64,000 nt of DNA from CAIWHR01 sp963809965. GTDB taxonomy: Bacteria; Pseudomonadota; Gammaproteobacteria; Burkholderiales; Casimicrobiaceae. Both the position numbers and the translations under genes were made by a program. Positions 47,014-56,285 of this stretch are shown one piece after another. The DNA lies in assembly GCA_963809965.1 (NCBI GenBank), contig CAWELU010000035.1, positions 1 to 64,000 on the forward strand, given 5' to 3'. The notes under the pieces were generated by a model. It searched no databases. It saw nothing but the letters and a program-made list of their open reading frames with translations, and had not been told where the DNA came from. Position 1 is the stretch's first letter. Every line of letters starts with the position of its first letter.

Positions 47014-47958
47014 GCGGCGATTCGGATGCCGTCTTCTGAGCCGCGCCTCCGGAGGCCGCGAGTCCCAGCAAGGCCGCGGCAAGAAGAACGAGATCCGCCC
47101 GGCTGGGGAGCCTGCTGTATCTTCTGAGCGTCGAAATCGCTATGCGTGATGTTCTCCGTCGTCAAGTCCTGCTGACCGTGGCCGCGTCACTGCCCGTCGG
47201 ACCCGCGTACGCACCCGTCATAGACCCGCGTTCCCAGCCGGGCAAGCAAGTCCCGAATCGATATCGATGAATCCAATGGGACCTGATGCGTTAAAGAAAG
47301 TGGTCAGATTGAAGTTGAAGCTGGCAAGGATGGTACCGTTGTTAGCGGTGCTAAAATCACCAATGTCGAATTCGCTTGCCAATGCGATCCAAGATTCATC
47401 TAGATCACCAGCAAAGCCATCCACCTGGAACAGCGTACCCTCGCCTTCGCCTGTTGCCCGATAGATACAATCGGCAAGACTTGTGCAATTCGTTGCCGGA
47501 TTGCTGGTCCTATTCAGGTCGAGGTCGAAGGTGGCCGTGTCGTTCAACCACAGCGCGATCATGGCCCCCCCGTCCGCATCGCCGGAAGTCCCAACGTTTG
47601 CGTCGGGATCTGTCCCCAGTGCAAGGATTTCATTCAATCCGCCGGTGTAAGGCGCAAACTCAACGGTTGGGCCGGCAATAGAGGTTATCTGAATCGCTAC
47701 GACTCCGGTCAGCTCCTGCCCGGTGGGAATTGCGTTGACACCATCGATTGTGAAAACGGGAATCTCAAGGGCGGAGACGAAGATATCGTCAACCTGAAAT
47801 GTACCGCTTGTGATTACGGTCAAGGTACCGTCAACATCGCGCAAGACGAAATCGATGTCGTCGTCCTCGAAGGACAGCAAAGCCGCTTGTCCCGCTACTG
47901 GCGCGACTAACAGGGAAAGGGCAAGTCCAAACCCTGCCGCAAGTTTCTTGAGATTCAT
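46991..47958 (-). CDS. PEP-CTERM-like secreted protein, C-terminal part frameshifted
   Basis: ATG 47958 after GGAGGTAATCTT. Signal peptide KLAAGFGLALSLLVAPVAGQ. The body is a low-charge secreted beta protein (SFEDDDIDFVLRDVDGTLTV, GPIGFIDIDSGLACP). The main frame stops at 47218, but the continuation in other frames (GSMTGAYAGPTGSDAATV, LTTENITHSDFDAQKIQQ, then APQPADLVLLAAALLGLAAS) resembles a PEP-CTERM tail, so the true protein probably ends near 46991 with several base errors or mutations. Such proteins are sorted by exosortase. A sigma-54 promoter precedes it. Confidence 0.6.
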
Positions 47959-48022
47959 AAGATTACCTCCATGATGGTCCGACTCATCGAAATCCCACAA
48001 CATCCGACGACGCCGAACTCCT

Positions 48023-48039
48023 ATGCATCGTTCGTGCCA
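48023..48039 (-). promoter_or_regulatory. Sigma-54 (RpoN) promoter of the PEP-CTERM gene
   Basis: On the minus strand TGGCACGAACGATGCAT: matches TGGCACG-N4-TTGCW at 11 of 12 positions, with GG and GC separated by exactly 10 bases. It lies about 65 bp before the ATG at 47958. PEP-CTERM genes are known to be RpoN-dependent via PrsK/PrsR in several bacteria. Confidence 0.75.
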
Positions 48040-48136
48040 ATATGCGATGCGGTTAAGACAACTTACTGTTTTTGCTAATAAAACGTAGATCGCATACCTT
48101 TCATTCGTCGACTCTGCCGTATCGCTGGCCCGTTGT

Positions 48137-48297
48137 GTGTAAAAAAAGCCGACAAGCCCCGCATACCCTCGGACACCATTAGGCTGCTCGGGAATTCGAA
48201 CGCAGGACCACAAGCCGTGTAAGAAAAGCCGACAAGCCCCGCATACCCTCGGACGCCATCAGGGCTGCTCGAGAATTCGAACGCACGACCACAAGCC
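48137..48297. repeat. Two-copy tandem repeat, about 80 bp unit
   Basis: Units 48137-48216 and 48217-48297 share AGCCGACAAGCCCCGCATAC, CCTCGGAC and GAATTCGAACGCA. The GAATTCGAACGCAGGACCA part resembles the 3' end of a tRNA (reverse strand), but no full tRNA is present. May derive from a tRNA-flanking sequence. Confidence 0.7.
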
Positions 48298-48739
48298 AAG
48301 GGTTTTTCGGCGCGGCGCTTGATTTCGGCGCGCCTGTTCTGGACCGCCACCCGACCAGCAACGTCGAGACGACGAACAGCATTTCCCGGGCCACCTGCAT
48401 TTGGCGCACCGACCGGCGCTGAGCCCCGGCGATCTTGCCGAGCTGGCGGTCCAACGTGCCGAGCGGCAAGTGTCTGGCCTTGCGCGCGATCTCGACACGC
48501 TCGCCAACGCGAGCGCCAGGGCGACGATAAACTTGTCGTCGTTCCCGCGAACGCGGGAATCTAGCGTCCTTCGAACAACGCCGCTGGGCCCCCCGTTCGC
48601 GAGGACGACGAATCTTGCGATGAACGCCGCTGGGCCCCGCGTTCGCGGGGGCAACGAAGACCCATTAAATGAACGACATTGCGCCCGACCGCTCTAACCG
48701 ACGCAACAGGTCCACTCGTTCGCCGCGATACTGCCGTGC
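48298..48739. other. Repeat-rich region without an identifiable gene
   Basis: Contains a palindromic repeat at 48538-48570 (GTTCCCGCGAACGCGGGAAT) and two adjacent copies of AACGCCGCTGGGCCCC followed by GTTCGCG (about 48575-48655). A minus-strand frame at 48320-48520 (IARKARHLPLGTLDRQLGKI) has protein-like composition but no family I recognise. Confidence 0.5.
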
Positions 48740-49145
48740 CTAGAAGTCGGACGCCCAACTCGGTGTATACGCGATCGCGGTTGTTGTAGCGACCGAAGTA
48801 GCCATCGCTCGGACCCCTGAAGATGTCGACGCCGAAGCCCACCGTCGTGTTCTTCCCTGGCGTCCAGTTGAGCCGGGGCCGAATCAGCCCACCGGCATCC
48901 CTGAAGTTCTGGATTCACAATATCTGCGGCTCGAATGCGCTCGACAGCTTCGTCGAGAAAAAGGCTCGCACCCAAGCCGTCGTCCCGAATAGCGAGATCG
49001 CTCCCGCCGCCGTCATAGTAGACGCGCAGGAAGCCCTGCACGTTGAGCCGCGTGTCGTTGGGCAGCGAGAACTCCACGCTCAGGATGTAGTCGAGCGTCG
49101 AGCGCGTAACGACATTCTGGGGCACCGTCAGATCGGCGAGGCTCG
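48740..49145 (-). pseudogene. Duplicated C-terminal fragment of the DUF1302 gene
   Basis: Encodes VTRSTLDYILSVEFSLPNDT and RLNVQGFLRVYYDGGGSDLA, as in the intact gene at 40338-41687, and the DNA is around 90 percent alike by eye over roughly 380 bp. It lacks the 5' two-thirds, has a frameshift near 48955, and its 5' edge is joined directly to a methyltransferase gene. Confidence 0.8.
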
Positions 49146-49972
49146 TTCAGATCTCGCTGGTGGTGCGCAGGCATCGCATTGCGCAGCGTTCCGAGCTCGT
49201 TGCGCACCCGACCGGCCGTTTCGCTCGTCCGCGCCGGGCTTTTCACCGCCACCATGTACGGCATGATGAAGGTCGAATACAAGCGTGCCCGTCCTGCAAG
49301 ATAGCGGGCCGCTGCGCGATCGAAATCCGAGCGCTCGAACGCGGCACGCAGCGAGTAGAGGTAATCGAGCGTGAACAACTCCGGTTGCCTGTCGCTGTAC
49401 TGATAAGCAAAAGTCTGGATGGATTTTTCGGCCTTGAGATGGCCGAAGTCGACCAGGTACAGCCCACCACCCGTTTCAAGCACCCGTGCGACCTCCGCGA
49501 ATGTGCGCTCGAGGTGGTTGACGTCAGGCAGGTGATGGAGCGCCACCGTTGAAAACACGGCGTTCACGCTGCCGTCGCTGAGGAACCCGAGGTCGGCGAC
49601 ATCGCTCCGGCGGAACGTCACGTTGCGCAACCCCTGTTCCGCAACATGCACGCGCGCCCGGTCGAGCATCTCGTCGGACAGGTCGATGCCGACGAACTTC
49701 GTCTCCGGGTTGAGTCGAGCCACCATCGCGAGCTGCGTCGCCGGCCCGCACCCCAAATCGAGCACCGTGTCGCCCGATCGCACGATCTCACAGACTTGAG
49801 CGCAGTGGAAAAGGTAGACCGGCGCCATCACGCCGTCCTCGCGCCCGGCGCGGGTGTACGCCGCGACCTTCTGCGGGTCGTCCATCACGAGATCGGGCTC
49901 GGGTCGACGAGGACTGCGTTCGCGCGTGACCAGTTCCCGCACAGCGGTCATCAGAACGGGCAGACTAGGCAT
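49146..49972 (-). CDS. Class I SAM-dependent methyltransferase, 3' end replaced
   Basis: ATG 49972. SAM motif I GDTVLDLGCGPATQLAMVAR, then FVGIDLSDEMLDRARVHVAE, DVADLGFLSDGSVNAVFSTV and LHHLPDVNHLERTFAEVARV define a ubiE-like methyltransferase. About 275 residues are conserved down to LRNAMPAHHQRDL. There the frame passes without a stop into the duplicated DUF1302 fragment, so the natural C-terminus is lost. Substrate unknown. Confidence 0.75.
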
Positions 49973-50120
49973 GCATCTTCGGTAATCGGTAGTAACCGTT
50001 ATTCGCCATCCGCCCGTTGGACTGACCGGGCTTGGACCGGCAACCACCATCGTACCGCAGCGCGCCCTGTCCGTGCGCGAGAGGGCCAAGACGAAGGCGC
50101 CTTAGCGGATCCCAGGCAAA

Positions 50121-50147
50121 ACAGGGGGCCCTCTCGGGACCCTTTCT
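50121..50147 (-). terminator. Hairpin with T-run downstream of the PEP-CTERM fragment
   Basis: On the minus strand GGGTCCC-GAGA-GGGCCCC followed by CTGTTTT: a stem with one mismatch and a short T-run. Suits termination of the fragment at 50168-50265. Confidence 0.5.
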
Positions 50148-50167
50148 TGTTCTTGGTCCTAAATCAA

Positions 50168-50265
50168 GCGGTGGTGGCCTTCCGGCGGATCCGGCTAGCA
50201 CCGAGCCCGAGAAGGCTGATTCCAAGAAGGGCCAGCGTCGCGGGTTCAGGTGCCAGGCACTGGGA
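50168..50265 (-). pseudogene. Isolated PEP-CTERM C-terminal sorting signal
   Basis: Reads LAPEPATLALLGISLLGLGA then SRIRRKATTA and a stop: a perfect PEP-CTERM tripartite signal (PEP motif, hydrophobic helix, Arg cluster). The protein body upstream is missing; it abuts a TPR-gene fragment on the opposite strand. Confidence 0.75.
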
Positions 50266-50266
50266 A

Positions 50267-50400
50267 TCGCGAATACGTTGGTCCAGGCTAATCCCGACGA
50301 GCCCATGGGATACAACCTGCAAGGAGCCGCCTACCTTGGCAGGAAAGACTTCGCGAATGCCCGCAAGAGTTTCGACAAGGCCTTGAGCCTTCCGCCGGAA
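50267..50400 (+). pseudogene. TPR fragment related to the PrsT-like gene
   Basis: Reads NTLVQANPDEPMGYNLQGAA then YLGRKDFANARKSFDKALSL, parallel to NKLIRENPSNPDGYNLQGGA and YIGKKDYANARKSFEQALQL in the gene at 44103-45811. Only about one repeat survives. A second PrsT-like copy must once have existed or been partly duplicated here. Confidence 0.65.
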
Positions 50401-50494
50401 AAGTCGAATTCCTTCCTGCGCAGATGGCCCTTCGCCACAGCGCTGGGTGTGGCGGTGTCTAGCGCAAACAGTGTATCGTCTGAACCCGGTTCAA

Positions 50495-50780
50495 TTAGCG
50501 TGGCGAGCTTGAATTCGGGGCGGCGACATTTGACGGGCGCCGTCGGAGGGTCTCGTCGGTCGCCACGATCTGTTGCTGTTCGACGTCCCGATTGGCGGCA
50601 GCGTAGAGCGTGAACTGGCCGGAGGCGTCGGCGCGTGCGCTACCGACCGGCAAGAAGAGGAGCATCCCCAAGGCGGTTGCGATGCCGATTCTTTGTCCTA
50701 AAGCCGGTTCCCAACTTATGATGTGCCCTTTCCAGAAACGAAGTGTCGGCAGTGCGATGAAATTGCGCGCATGATGACCT
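50495..50780 (-). pseudogene. Possible N-terminal remnant of a secreted protein
   Basis: A frame with a good signal peptide, RIGIATALGMLLFLPVGSAR then ADASGQFTLYAAANRDVEQQ, ending at a stop at 50495. It could be the start of the PEP-CTERM gene whose tail is at 50168-50265, separated by rearrangement. No family recognised. Confidence 0.35.
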
Positions 50781-50846
50781 GTAGGTTCCTTTCGGGCAAT
50801 GAGAATATGCGGGCGAAAGGCAAGAGGCGACTGCACCCTGTCGTCA

Positions 50847-51680
50847 TCAGTCGTGTTGGTCATGTATGAGCGCGCTGGGTAGCCTGGCGTCGCGCTCGGT
50901 GGCAAATACCCAGTTACGCTCGGCGCGCATGCCAAGGCGAACGACCTGCCCGTCCTCGAGATCGACTCGCCGATCGGCCATGTCCAACACCTTTTGGTCA
51001 TGGGTGGAGAACACGAATGTGGTTCGCGTCGTCCGGTTGATCTTCCGCATCAGGCGCAGGATCTGGTTGCCGGTGTTGTGATCGAGGTTCGCCGTGGGCT
51101 CATCGGCTAATACGATTCGCGGGTGATTGACTAAGGCACGCGCGATCGCGACGCGCTGACGCTGGCCACCCGAGAGTTGACTTGGGCGCTGATTGGCGAA
51201 ATTGCCGAGACCGACGACGTCCAGGTAACGTAGTACCTGCTTCCGGCGCTTCGCGGCACTGATGTCGCTTCGCTTGAGAAGAGGGTACTCGACGTTTTCG
51301 GCTGCAGTCAGTACCGGAAAGAGGTTGAAAGTCTGAAAGATGAAACCGATCGCGCGCGCGCGCAAGCCCGCAAGTTGGTCCGGGGTGCGCTCGGCAACGT
51401 CTTCGCCATCGATCCAAATGCGCCCCGAACTTGGGGTGTCAATGCATCCGATGAGATTCAAGAGTGTCGACTTCCCGCTTCCGGACGGACCGGCGATCGC
51501 CAGAAATACTCCTTCGTCGATATTCAGATTGACGTCATTCAGCGCTGTCAAACTTTGACCGTCCAAATGATACTGCTTCGAGACATGCTCGATCCGGACT
51601 ACCGTCCGTGCGGAAGGGCTCGGTGCCCTATTCCCGCCAGGCCCGGGATTGGCTTCCACGATATCTGCGGCCTTGGTCAT
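50847..51680 (-). CDS. ABC transporter ATPase, LolD/MacB type
   Basis: 277 residues. Walker A GPSGSGKSTLLNLIG, Q-loop FIFQTFNLFPVLTAAENVEY, signature LSGGQRQRVAIARAL, Walker B RIVLADEPTANLD, H-loop FSTHD. This subgroup powers LolCDE (lipoprotein release) and MacB/FtsX-like machines rather than solute flux. It is the last gene of the operon with two FtsX-type permeases and a LolA-like protein, 45 bp after the preceding stop. A C-terminal extension of about 30 residues is unusual. Confidence 0.92.
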   Translation of the reverse strand: MTKAADIVEANPGPGGNRAPSPSARTVVRIEHVSKQYHLDGQSLTALNDVNLNIDEGVFLAIAGPSGSGKSTLLNLIGCIDTPSSGRIWIDGEDVAERTPDQLAGLRARAIGFIFQTFNLFPVLTAAENVEYPLLKRSDISAAKRRKQVLRYLDVVGLGNFANQRPSQLSGGQRQRVAIARALVNHPRIVLADEPTANLDHNTGNQILRLMRKINRTTRTTFVFSTHDQKVLDMADRRVDLEDGQVVRLGMRAERNWVFATERDARLPSALIHDQHD

Positions 51681-51725
51681 CGAAATTAGGGTACGACGTG
51701 GAGCGATTCTTGGTTCATTCGCAGC

Positions 51726-52994
51726 TTAAAGCGCCCGCCTTAACGCCTCCACCGGAGCGATCCGCGCGATTCTCAGCGACGGGAAGACACCCGCGACGGC
51801 GGCGGAAATCGTCCCTACGCCGAATGCCCCGACGATGACGCCAGGGACAATACGAATGAGCGCCGTGTAGCCGAGATCGGAATTCGGCGGCGGCGGCATG
51901 GGAATCCCGACGGCGGATATCGCAATCGCGGAGGCGAGGCCGATGGTCAGGCCGATGGCACTTCCGAGCAACCCGAGAATCACGCTTTCGAGCATGATCA
52001 AGCGAAATACGTCGCGCCCTCGGTCGCCCAGCGCCATCATGGTTCCGAATTCGGGCAATCGCTCGAAGGCCGCAGTATTGATCGTATTGGCAACGGACAG
52101 CACAATCATAAGTAGCAACACCCCTTGCAGGAATCCGAACTGCCGATCGAAGAGCTGCACGGTCTTGTTGTAGAAGTCGGCCAAATCGCGCCAGGTTCTT
52201 ACCTCGTATCCAAGGTTTTCGAGACTCGCGTCAACCGCAATGGCAGTCGCAGCCGTTGCCGCTGTGTTGGTGAGCACGACGACAATTTCGTTGACGCCAC
52301 TCGTGGCCAGCAGATCTTGCGCCGCCTTGAGCGGAAGGCGAATCGCACGTTGGTCAAACTCCTTCGAGTACGAGCGGAAAACCCCGACCACGTCAAACTC
52401 GAGGCTGTTCATCGCGCCCTCCCTCGTGACAACGTTCAGGGATATGGGTTTGCCGGGAACGACACGAAGCGCCTTGGCTGCTCCATCACCGACGATTACG
52501 GCGTATTGATCATCGTCGCGAAGCAGCCGGCCATCGACAAGCTGAATGGACGTCCCAAGCCGATTCTCGAGGCTCGGTTCGATACCCTCTCCAATGATCG
52601 GCCAGTCTCCTCCACCGGCGCTCGCGAGCCCCATGAAGCGTAGACGAGACAGCAGGAGGTCGACCGATGGCAATTCCTTCACACGATCGATCACCATAGT
52701 GGGATCGTCAATGAGATAGTCACTCGGGCGCTGCGTGCCGTGCGCTGTGTACCCCCGCCTGTAGATCTGCAGATGGCCGTAATGCGAATGAATGATCGAC
52801 TCGCCGAACTGAATGTACACGTCGTGGACGAAGCCGCCCGCCACTATAAGCGCGGCAACGCCAAGCGCGATGGCGACGAGTGCGGTGGCGCTCCGTGTCC
52901 GCTGACGCAACACGTTGCGCCACGCGAGCTGTAGCAGCGCCACGAGGGGACGCCAATCGGGTCTTGGCCAGGCACCATGGCGATTGCGAGCCAT
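51726..52994 (-). CDS. FtsX/LolC-type ABC transporter permease 2
   Basis: 422 residues from ATG 52994, two bases after the stop of permease 1. N-terminal TM (SATALVAIALGVAALIVAGG), a large periplasmic domain (residues about 50-270), then three C-terminal TMs beginning QFGFLQGVLLLMIVLSVANT with the FtsX-domain motif FERLPEFGTMMALGDRGRDV. Ends in PSLRIARIAPVEALRRAL, the family ending. Four-TM layout of LolC/E and MacB permeases, which pull lipids or lipoproteins from the membrane. Confidence 0.92.
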   Translation of the reverse strand: MARNRHGAWPRPDWRPLVALLQLAWRNVLRQRTRSATALVAIALGVAALIVAGGFVHDVYIQFGESIIHSHYGHLQIYRRGYTAHGTQRPSDYLIDDPTMVIDRVKELPSVDLLLSRLRFMGLASAGGGDWPIIGEGIEPSLENRLGTSIQLVDGRLLRDDDQYAVIVGDGAAKALRVVPGKPISLNVVTREGAMNSLEFDVVGVFRSYSKEFDQRAIRLPLKAAQDLLATSGVNEIVVVLTNTAATAATAIAVDASLENLGYEVRTWRDLADFYNKTVQLFDRQFGFLQGVLLLMIVLSVANTINTAAFERLPEFGTMMALGDRGRDVFRLIMLESVILGLLGSAIGLTIGLASAIAISAVGIPMPPPPNSDLGYTALIRIVPGVIVGAFGVGTISAAVAGVFPSLRIARIAPVEALRRAL

Positions 52995-52996
52995 GT

Positions 52997-54220
52997 TCAG
53001 CGATTTTGCCGAAGCGCATCGACTACCGCCAGCCGCGATGCGCGCATCGCCGGCGGCAGCGACGCAATGGCGGCTGCCGCGCAGCCGATGCCAACTGCCG
53101 TTGCCACCAGCAGCGTGGAGACTTCGACTCCCGCATCGAAGCCGTGGCTCATGCCGGGTGGTGCAGGCATCGGGACGCCGATCGCGTTCAACGCCACTGC
53201 CAACGCAAGTCCAAATGCGGCCCCCAGGAGGCTGCCAACGACTCCAAGCAGTGCGCCTTCGCAGGCAAACAACGCGAGCACCTGCCGGCGCGAATCGCCG
53301 AGCGCCAACATGACACCGACTTCCCATGTTCGTTCGAGGACGTTCATCGTCATCGCATTGAGAATGCTGAGGATGATGATTGTCATGACGACGACGCGTA
53401 CGAATCCAAATTGGCGAGCGAAGAGCTGTGATGTCTTTTGGTAAAAGTCGATGTCGTCGTCCCAGCGCGTCAGTGCGTAGCGTTCGGTGGGGAACAAGCC
53501 GCGTATGCGTTCGAGCGTCGCGCCGGTCGCCTCGGTATCGTCGAGCAGAACCACCCACTGTTGCGCGCCATTTACCCGAAGCAGGCGCTGGGCCGCTGTG
53601 ATGGGCAAGCGCAACCCCGTATCGTCGTAGAGCTTCGAGATCGAGGTGAACGTACCGCGAACGACGAATTCGCTACCGCTCAGCGTCCCATTGGCAGCAT
53701 TGACGAGCAGCACCACTTTGTCGCCCGGCTTCACGCCCAGATTTGCGGCGAGCCCTTCTCCCAAGATAACTGCGTCTTGATCGTCGGGGAGTAGCGTCGT
53801 GCCGGCGGTAATGGCAAGCCCGCGACCGAGCGGTACTTCCTTCGCGGGGTCGATCGCGTGTGCGGTGAAGGAGAGCGTCGTCTCACCGACACTAACAAGC
53901 CCGCTCAATGCCAAGCGTGGCGTCACGACGCGCACACCGGAGAGGCGCGTGATGGGGTCCATGCTTGCTTCGTCTGTGGGCAACAGGTGCTTGTAAGGCT
54001 TAGTCAATCCGAGATCCGAAAATCTGGGGTCGCGAATCTGAATATGGCCTAGCTGAGAATGGATGGTGTCCTCGCGCAGTTTGACGAGCAGCGAATCGAC
54101 GAACCCGCCGGCAACAATGAGCGCTGCCACCCCAAAGCCCACTGCCGACAACGCTATCGCGCTACGGCGTCGGTTCCGCATCAGGCTACGCAGCGCAAGC
54201 AGGAGGACAAGATTCATCAA
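52997..54220 (-). CDS. FtsX/LolC-type ABC transporter permease 1
   Basis: 407 residues. Same architecture as permease 2: N-terminal RNRRRSAIALSAVGFGVAAL, a periplasmic domain, then FGFVRVVVMTIIILSILNAM with NVLERTWEVGVMLALGDSRR, ending RASRLAVVDALRQNR. The two permeases are paralogues and probably form the LolCE-like heterodimer. 18 bp downstream of the LolA-like gene. Confidence 0.92.
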   Translation of the reverse strand: MMNLVLLLALRSLMRNRRRSAIALSAVGFGVAALIVAGGFVDSLLVKLREDTIHSQLGHIQIRDPRFSDLGLTKPYKHLLPTDEASMDPITRLSGVRVVTPRLALSGLVSVGETTLSFTAHAIDPAKEVPLGRGLAITAGTTLLPDDQDAVILGEGLAANLGVKPGDKVVLLVNAANGTLSGSEFVVRGTFTSISKLYDDTGLRLPITAAQRLLRVNGAQQWVVLLDDTEATGATLERIRGLFPTERYALTRWDDDIDFYQKTSQLFARQFGFVRVVVMTIIILSILNAMTMNVLERTWEVGVMLALGDSRRQVLALFACEGALLGVVGSLLGAAFGLALAVALNAIGVPMPAPPGMSHGFDAGVEVSTLLVATAVGIGCAAAAIASLPPAMRASRLAVVDALRQNR

Positions 54221-54238
54221 CGATCGTCGGTGGCAGCG

Positions 54239-55027
54239 CTACAGTCGCTTGAGATAGTCCTTCGTGAAGAGCTTGTCCGGAAGATCGCGCAGCTTCATTC
54301 CCGAATAGTCCAGCACGGACTCCTCGCCCTTGCGCAATGCATCTTCAAGTACCAGGCGCGTCGGACGCATGCGGCCGGCAAGCTGGCGGAAGTTCTCATA
54401 GCGCGCCGTTTTCAGGTGCCGATCGGAGAGCGAGTAGAACTCTGCCTTGTACGGATGAAAGTTCGCCTGCTTCACCCAATAGAGAACGCGGTGATAGGTG
54501 ACGCTCCGGTCGATGGCGTTCAGTTCGAGCACGTAATAGCCTTCGCCGTCGATGGTATCGGTACGCAACACCCGCGGCGTGTAATCCCCGGCAAAATTGG
54601 CGCGCGCGAGGTCACCATTGGCAACCTGACCCGTGAGGCGCTGTGACAACGACAGGCGCACCGGCTGCGAGACGCTTGGCAGGAACACCCAGAGGTCGCG
54701 TCCCCGCATCAGCATGATCTGACCGCGCTCGGTCGCGGGCTCGGTCACCATCACGATCGTGTTCTCGTTGCCCTTGGATAGCACGCGGTAGCCCCGCGTT
54801 TCGACGACCTCTCCGCCGCTATACGCCTTGACGTCGATGTCGACCTCGAATCCCTCTTGCGGGAATCGAATGCGATCGGCCTTTTCGACTATACTTCTTG
54901 CGAGCGCGTCATCCTGTGGCTCGGCCGAAGATTGGCCGAGCGCACCTTGCATCGGCACGACGCACCCTATGGCAATAAGAATTATTGCCAGACATAGCGG
55001 GGAGAAAAATAAGTTGCTACAGCGCAT
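54239..55027 (-). CDS. LolA-like outer-membrane lipoprotein-sorting protein
   Basis: 262 residues from ATG 55027 (the frame extends to 55105). Signal peptide LCLAIILIAIGCVVPMQGAL, containing a Cys but not a clean lipobox. Residues about 50-260 show the LolA-like fold: VEKADRIRFPQEGFEVDIDV, GQIMLMRGRDLWVFLPSVSQ, YYVLELNAIDRSVTYHRVLY and TRLVLEDALRKGEESVLDYS. Such proteins carry lipids or lipoproteins across the periplasm. Genetic linkage to the LolCDE-like genes supports this. Confidence 0.88.
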   Translation of the reverse strand: MRCSNLFFSPLCLAIILIAIGCVVPMQGALGQSSAEPQDDALARSIVEKADRIRFPQEGFEVDIDVKAYSGGEVVETRGYRVLSKGNENTIVMVTEPATERGQIMLMRGRDLWVFLPSVSQPVRLSLSQRLTGQVANGDLARANFAGDYTPRVLRTDTIDGEGYYVLELNAIDRSVTYHRVLYWVKQANFHPYKAEFYSLSDRHLKTARYENFRQLAGRMRPTRLVLEDALRKGEESVLDYSGMKLRDLPDKLFTKDYLKRL

Positions 55028-55191
55028 CGATGCCGTACGTTGGTTGGCCAAGTCCACGCGGATCATGAACGCAATCCCATGAACGCAATCGACAGTCTCG
55101 TCCATGGCACGTTGCGACGAGCGTGGTCTGCATTAGAAGAACACGAAGCCCTATTGGCTCCCCTGGAAGAGCGGGGGTCTCCCTTGGTAGG

Positions 55192-56275
55192 TTAAATTTT
55201 CCGCGGCGCGCTCTCGACGATCAGGCGATCAAGCGGAAGCCTAAGAGATCTGCCTTTGACGGCACGCGCCGGCCCGATGCGCCCGAGAAATAGAGCGTGG
55301 GCAGAATCACGCGAACCGAGTACGCCTTCCAGGCGTCGCGCAATCTCACGTGCGGTCGCATACGCCTGCTCGACGCACGTAAAACGTCGCTGCTCACGCG
55401 CGTAACGTGCGAAGACAAGAGGCGTATATGAAGGCTGCATCTGCAGGTTCAATTTCGTTGCCGTGAGCCAAAAGCGCTGCACCGCCCGCCCGGCAGCAAC
55501 GCGGTCGGCGGCGCTCTGTGGCTCGTTCGGCCCGATCAGGACGAAGTGGGCACTGCAGAGGATTCCAGGCACGAAATCCATGACAAGTCGGGGCAGAACC
55601 GTACCGGCCGCAGAAGCGATTCAGGAAGTGCGCGCGCTCCCAGCTCGACATCGCCCAGCGCATCACACGGAGAAGGACCGGGTCGGCGCCCAGCGACGCG
55701 GCCGGCAGTCGATCCTCGCTGGTCGTGCAATCCCAGGCGATCACGGCCTTGTGCACAGCGAAAGCTTCGGGAATGGTCAGCCTGATATGCGCATTGCGCG
55801 CGTTCAGGGCAGCCATCTTCCATCGGACGCGCCACGAATCCAGCCACACCACCGAGCAGGGCTCGACCGCTCGCTCGAGTGCGCGCCGCTGGTCGGGCAT
55901 CAAAGGTGCCGGACGCATCGGCCGGCGCTGAACCACCCGCTCTCGAATTGCGGCGACGAGGGGATCCGTGGCGACAGCGGGATCGCTTTCCAGCACCACT
56001 CGATATGCGACGTGCCCGTCTTGATCCTCGCTTGCGATCGAAGCTCGCGCACGGTAGCCCAAATGCGTCGCGGCAATTGCCAACGTTTCGAGAAGAGCAC
56101 CGTGCGAAAGTTGACTCGCCCATCCGTCCAGGTCGTAGACACAGTGATCGCGGGTGTCATAGCCGTGAATCAGGATCTCGCAATCGGACCGTATCTCGAA
56201 TCGCCACGGCTGCGTGTTGTCCCCGCTCGGCGCCCATCGCGCCAGGTCGAGAATCTGCTCGATCACGGCCCGCAT
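55192..56275 (-). CDS. Nitroreductase-family-like protein (one +1 shift near 55606)
   Basis: Starts MRAVIEQILDLARWAPSGDN followed by TQPWRFEI, the nitroreductase FMN-binding N-terminus. Then two Acg-like half-domains: TDPLVAAIRERVVQRRPMRP and, after one extra base at NRFCG/GTVLPRLVMDFVPG, SAHFVLIGPNEPQSAADRVA and GRAVQRFWLTATKLNLQMQP. Corrected length 360 residues. Possibly a flavin oxidoreductase with a fused dimer-like layout. It starts 10 bp after the ThiF-like gene, so they are a coupled pair. Confidence 0.8.
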
Positions 56276-56285
56276 CGCAAGAGCC

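Noticed and set aside
48137..48297. CRISPR array
   Set aside because: Only two adjacent 80 bp units with no unique spacers and no cas genes.
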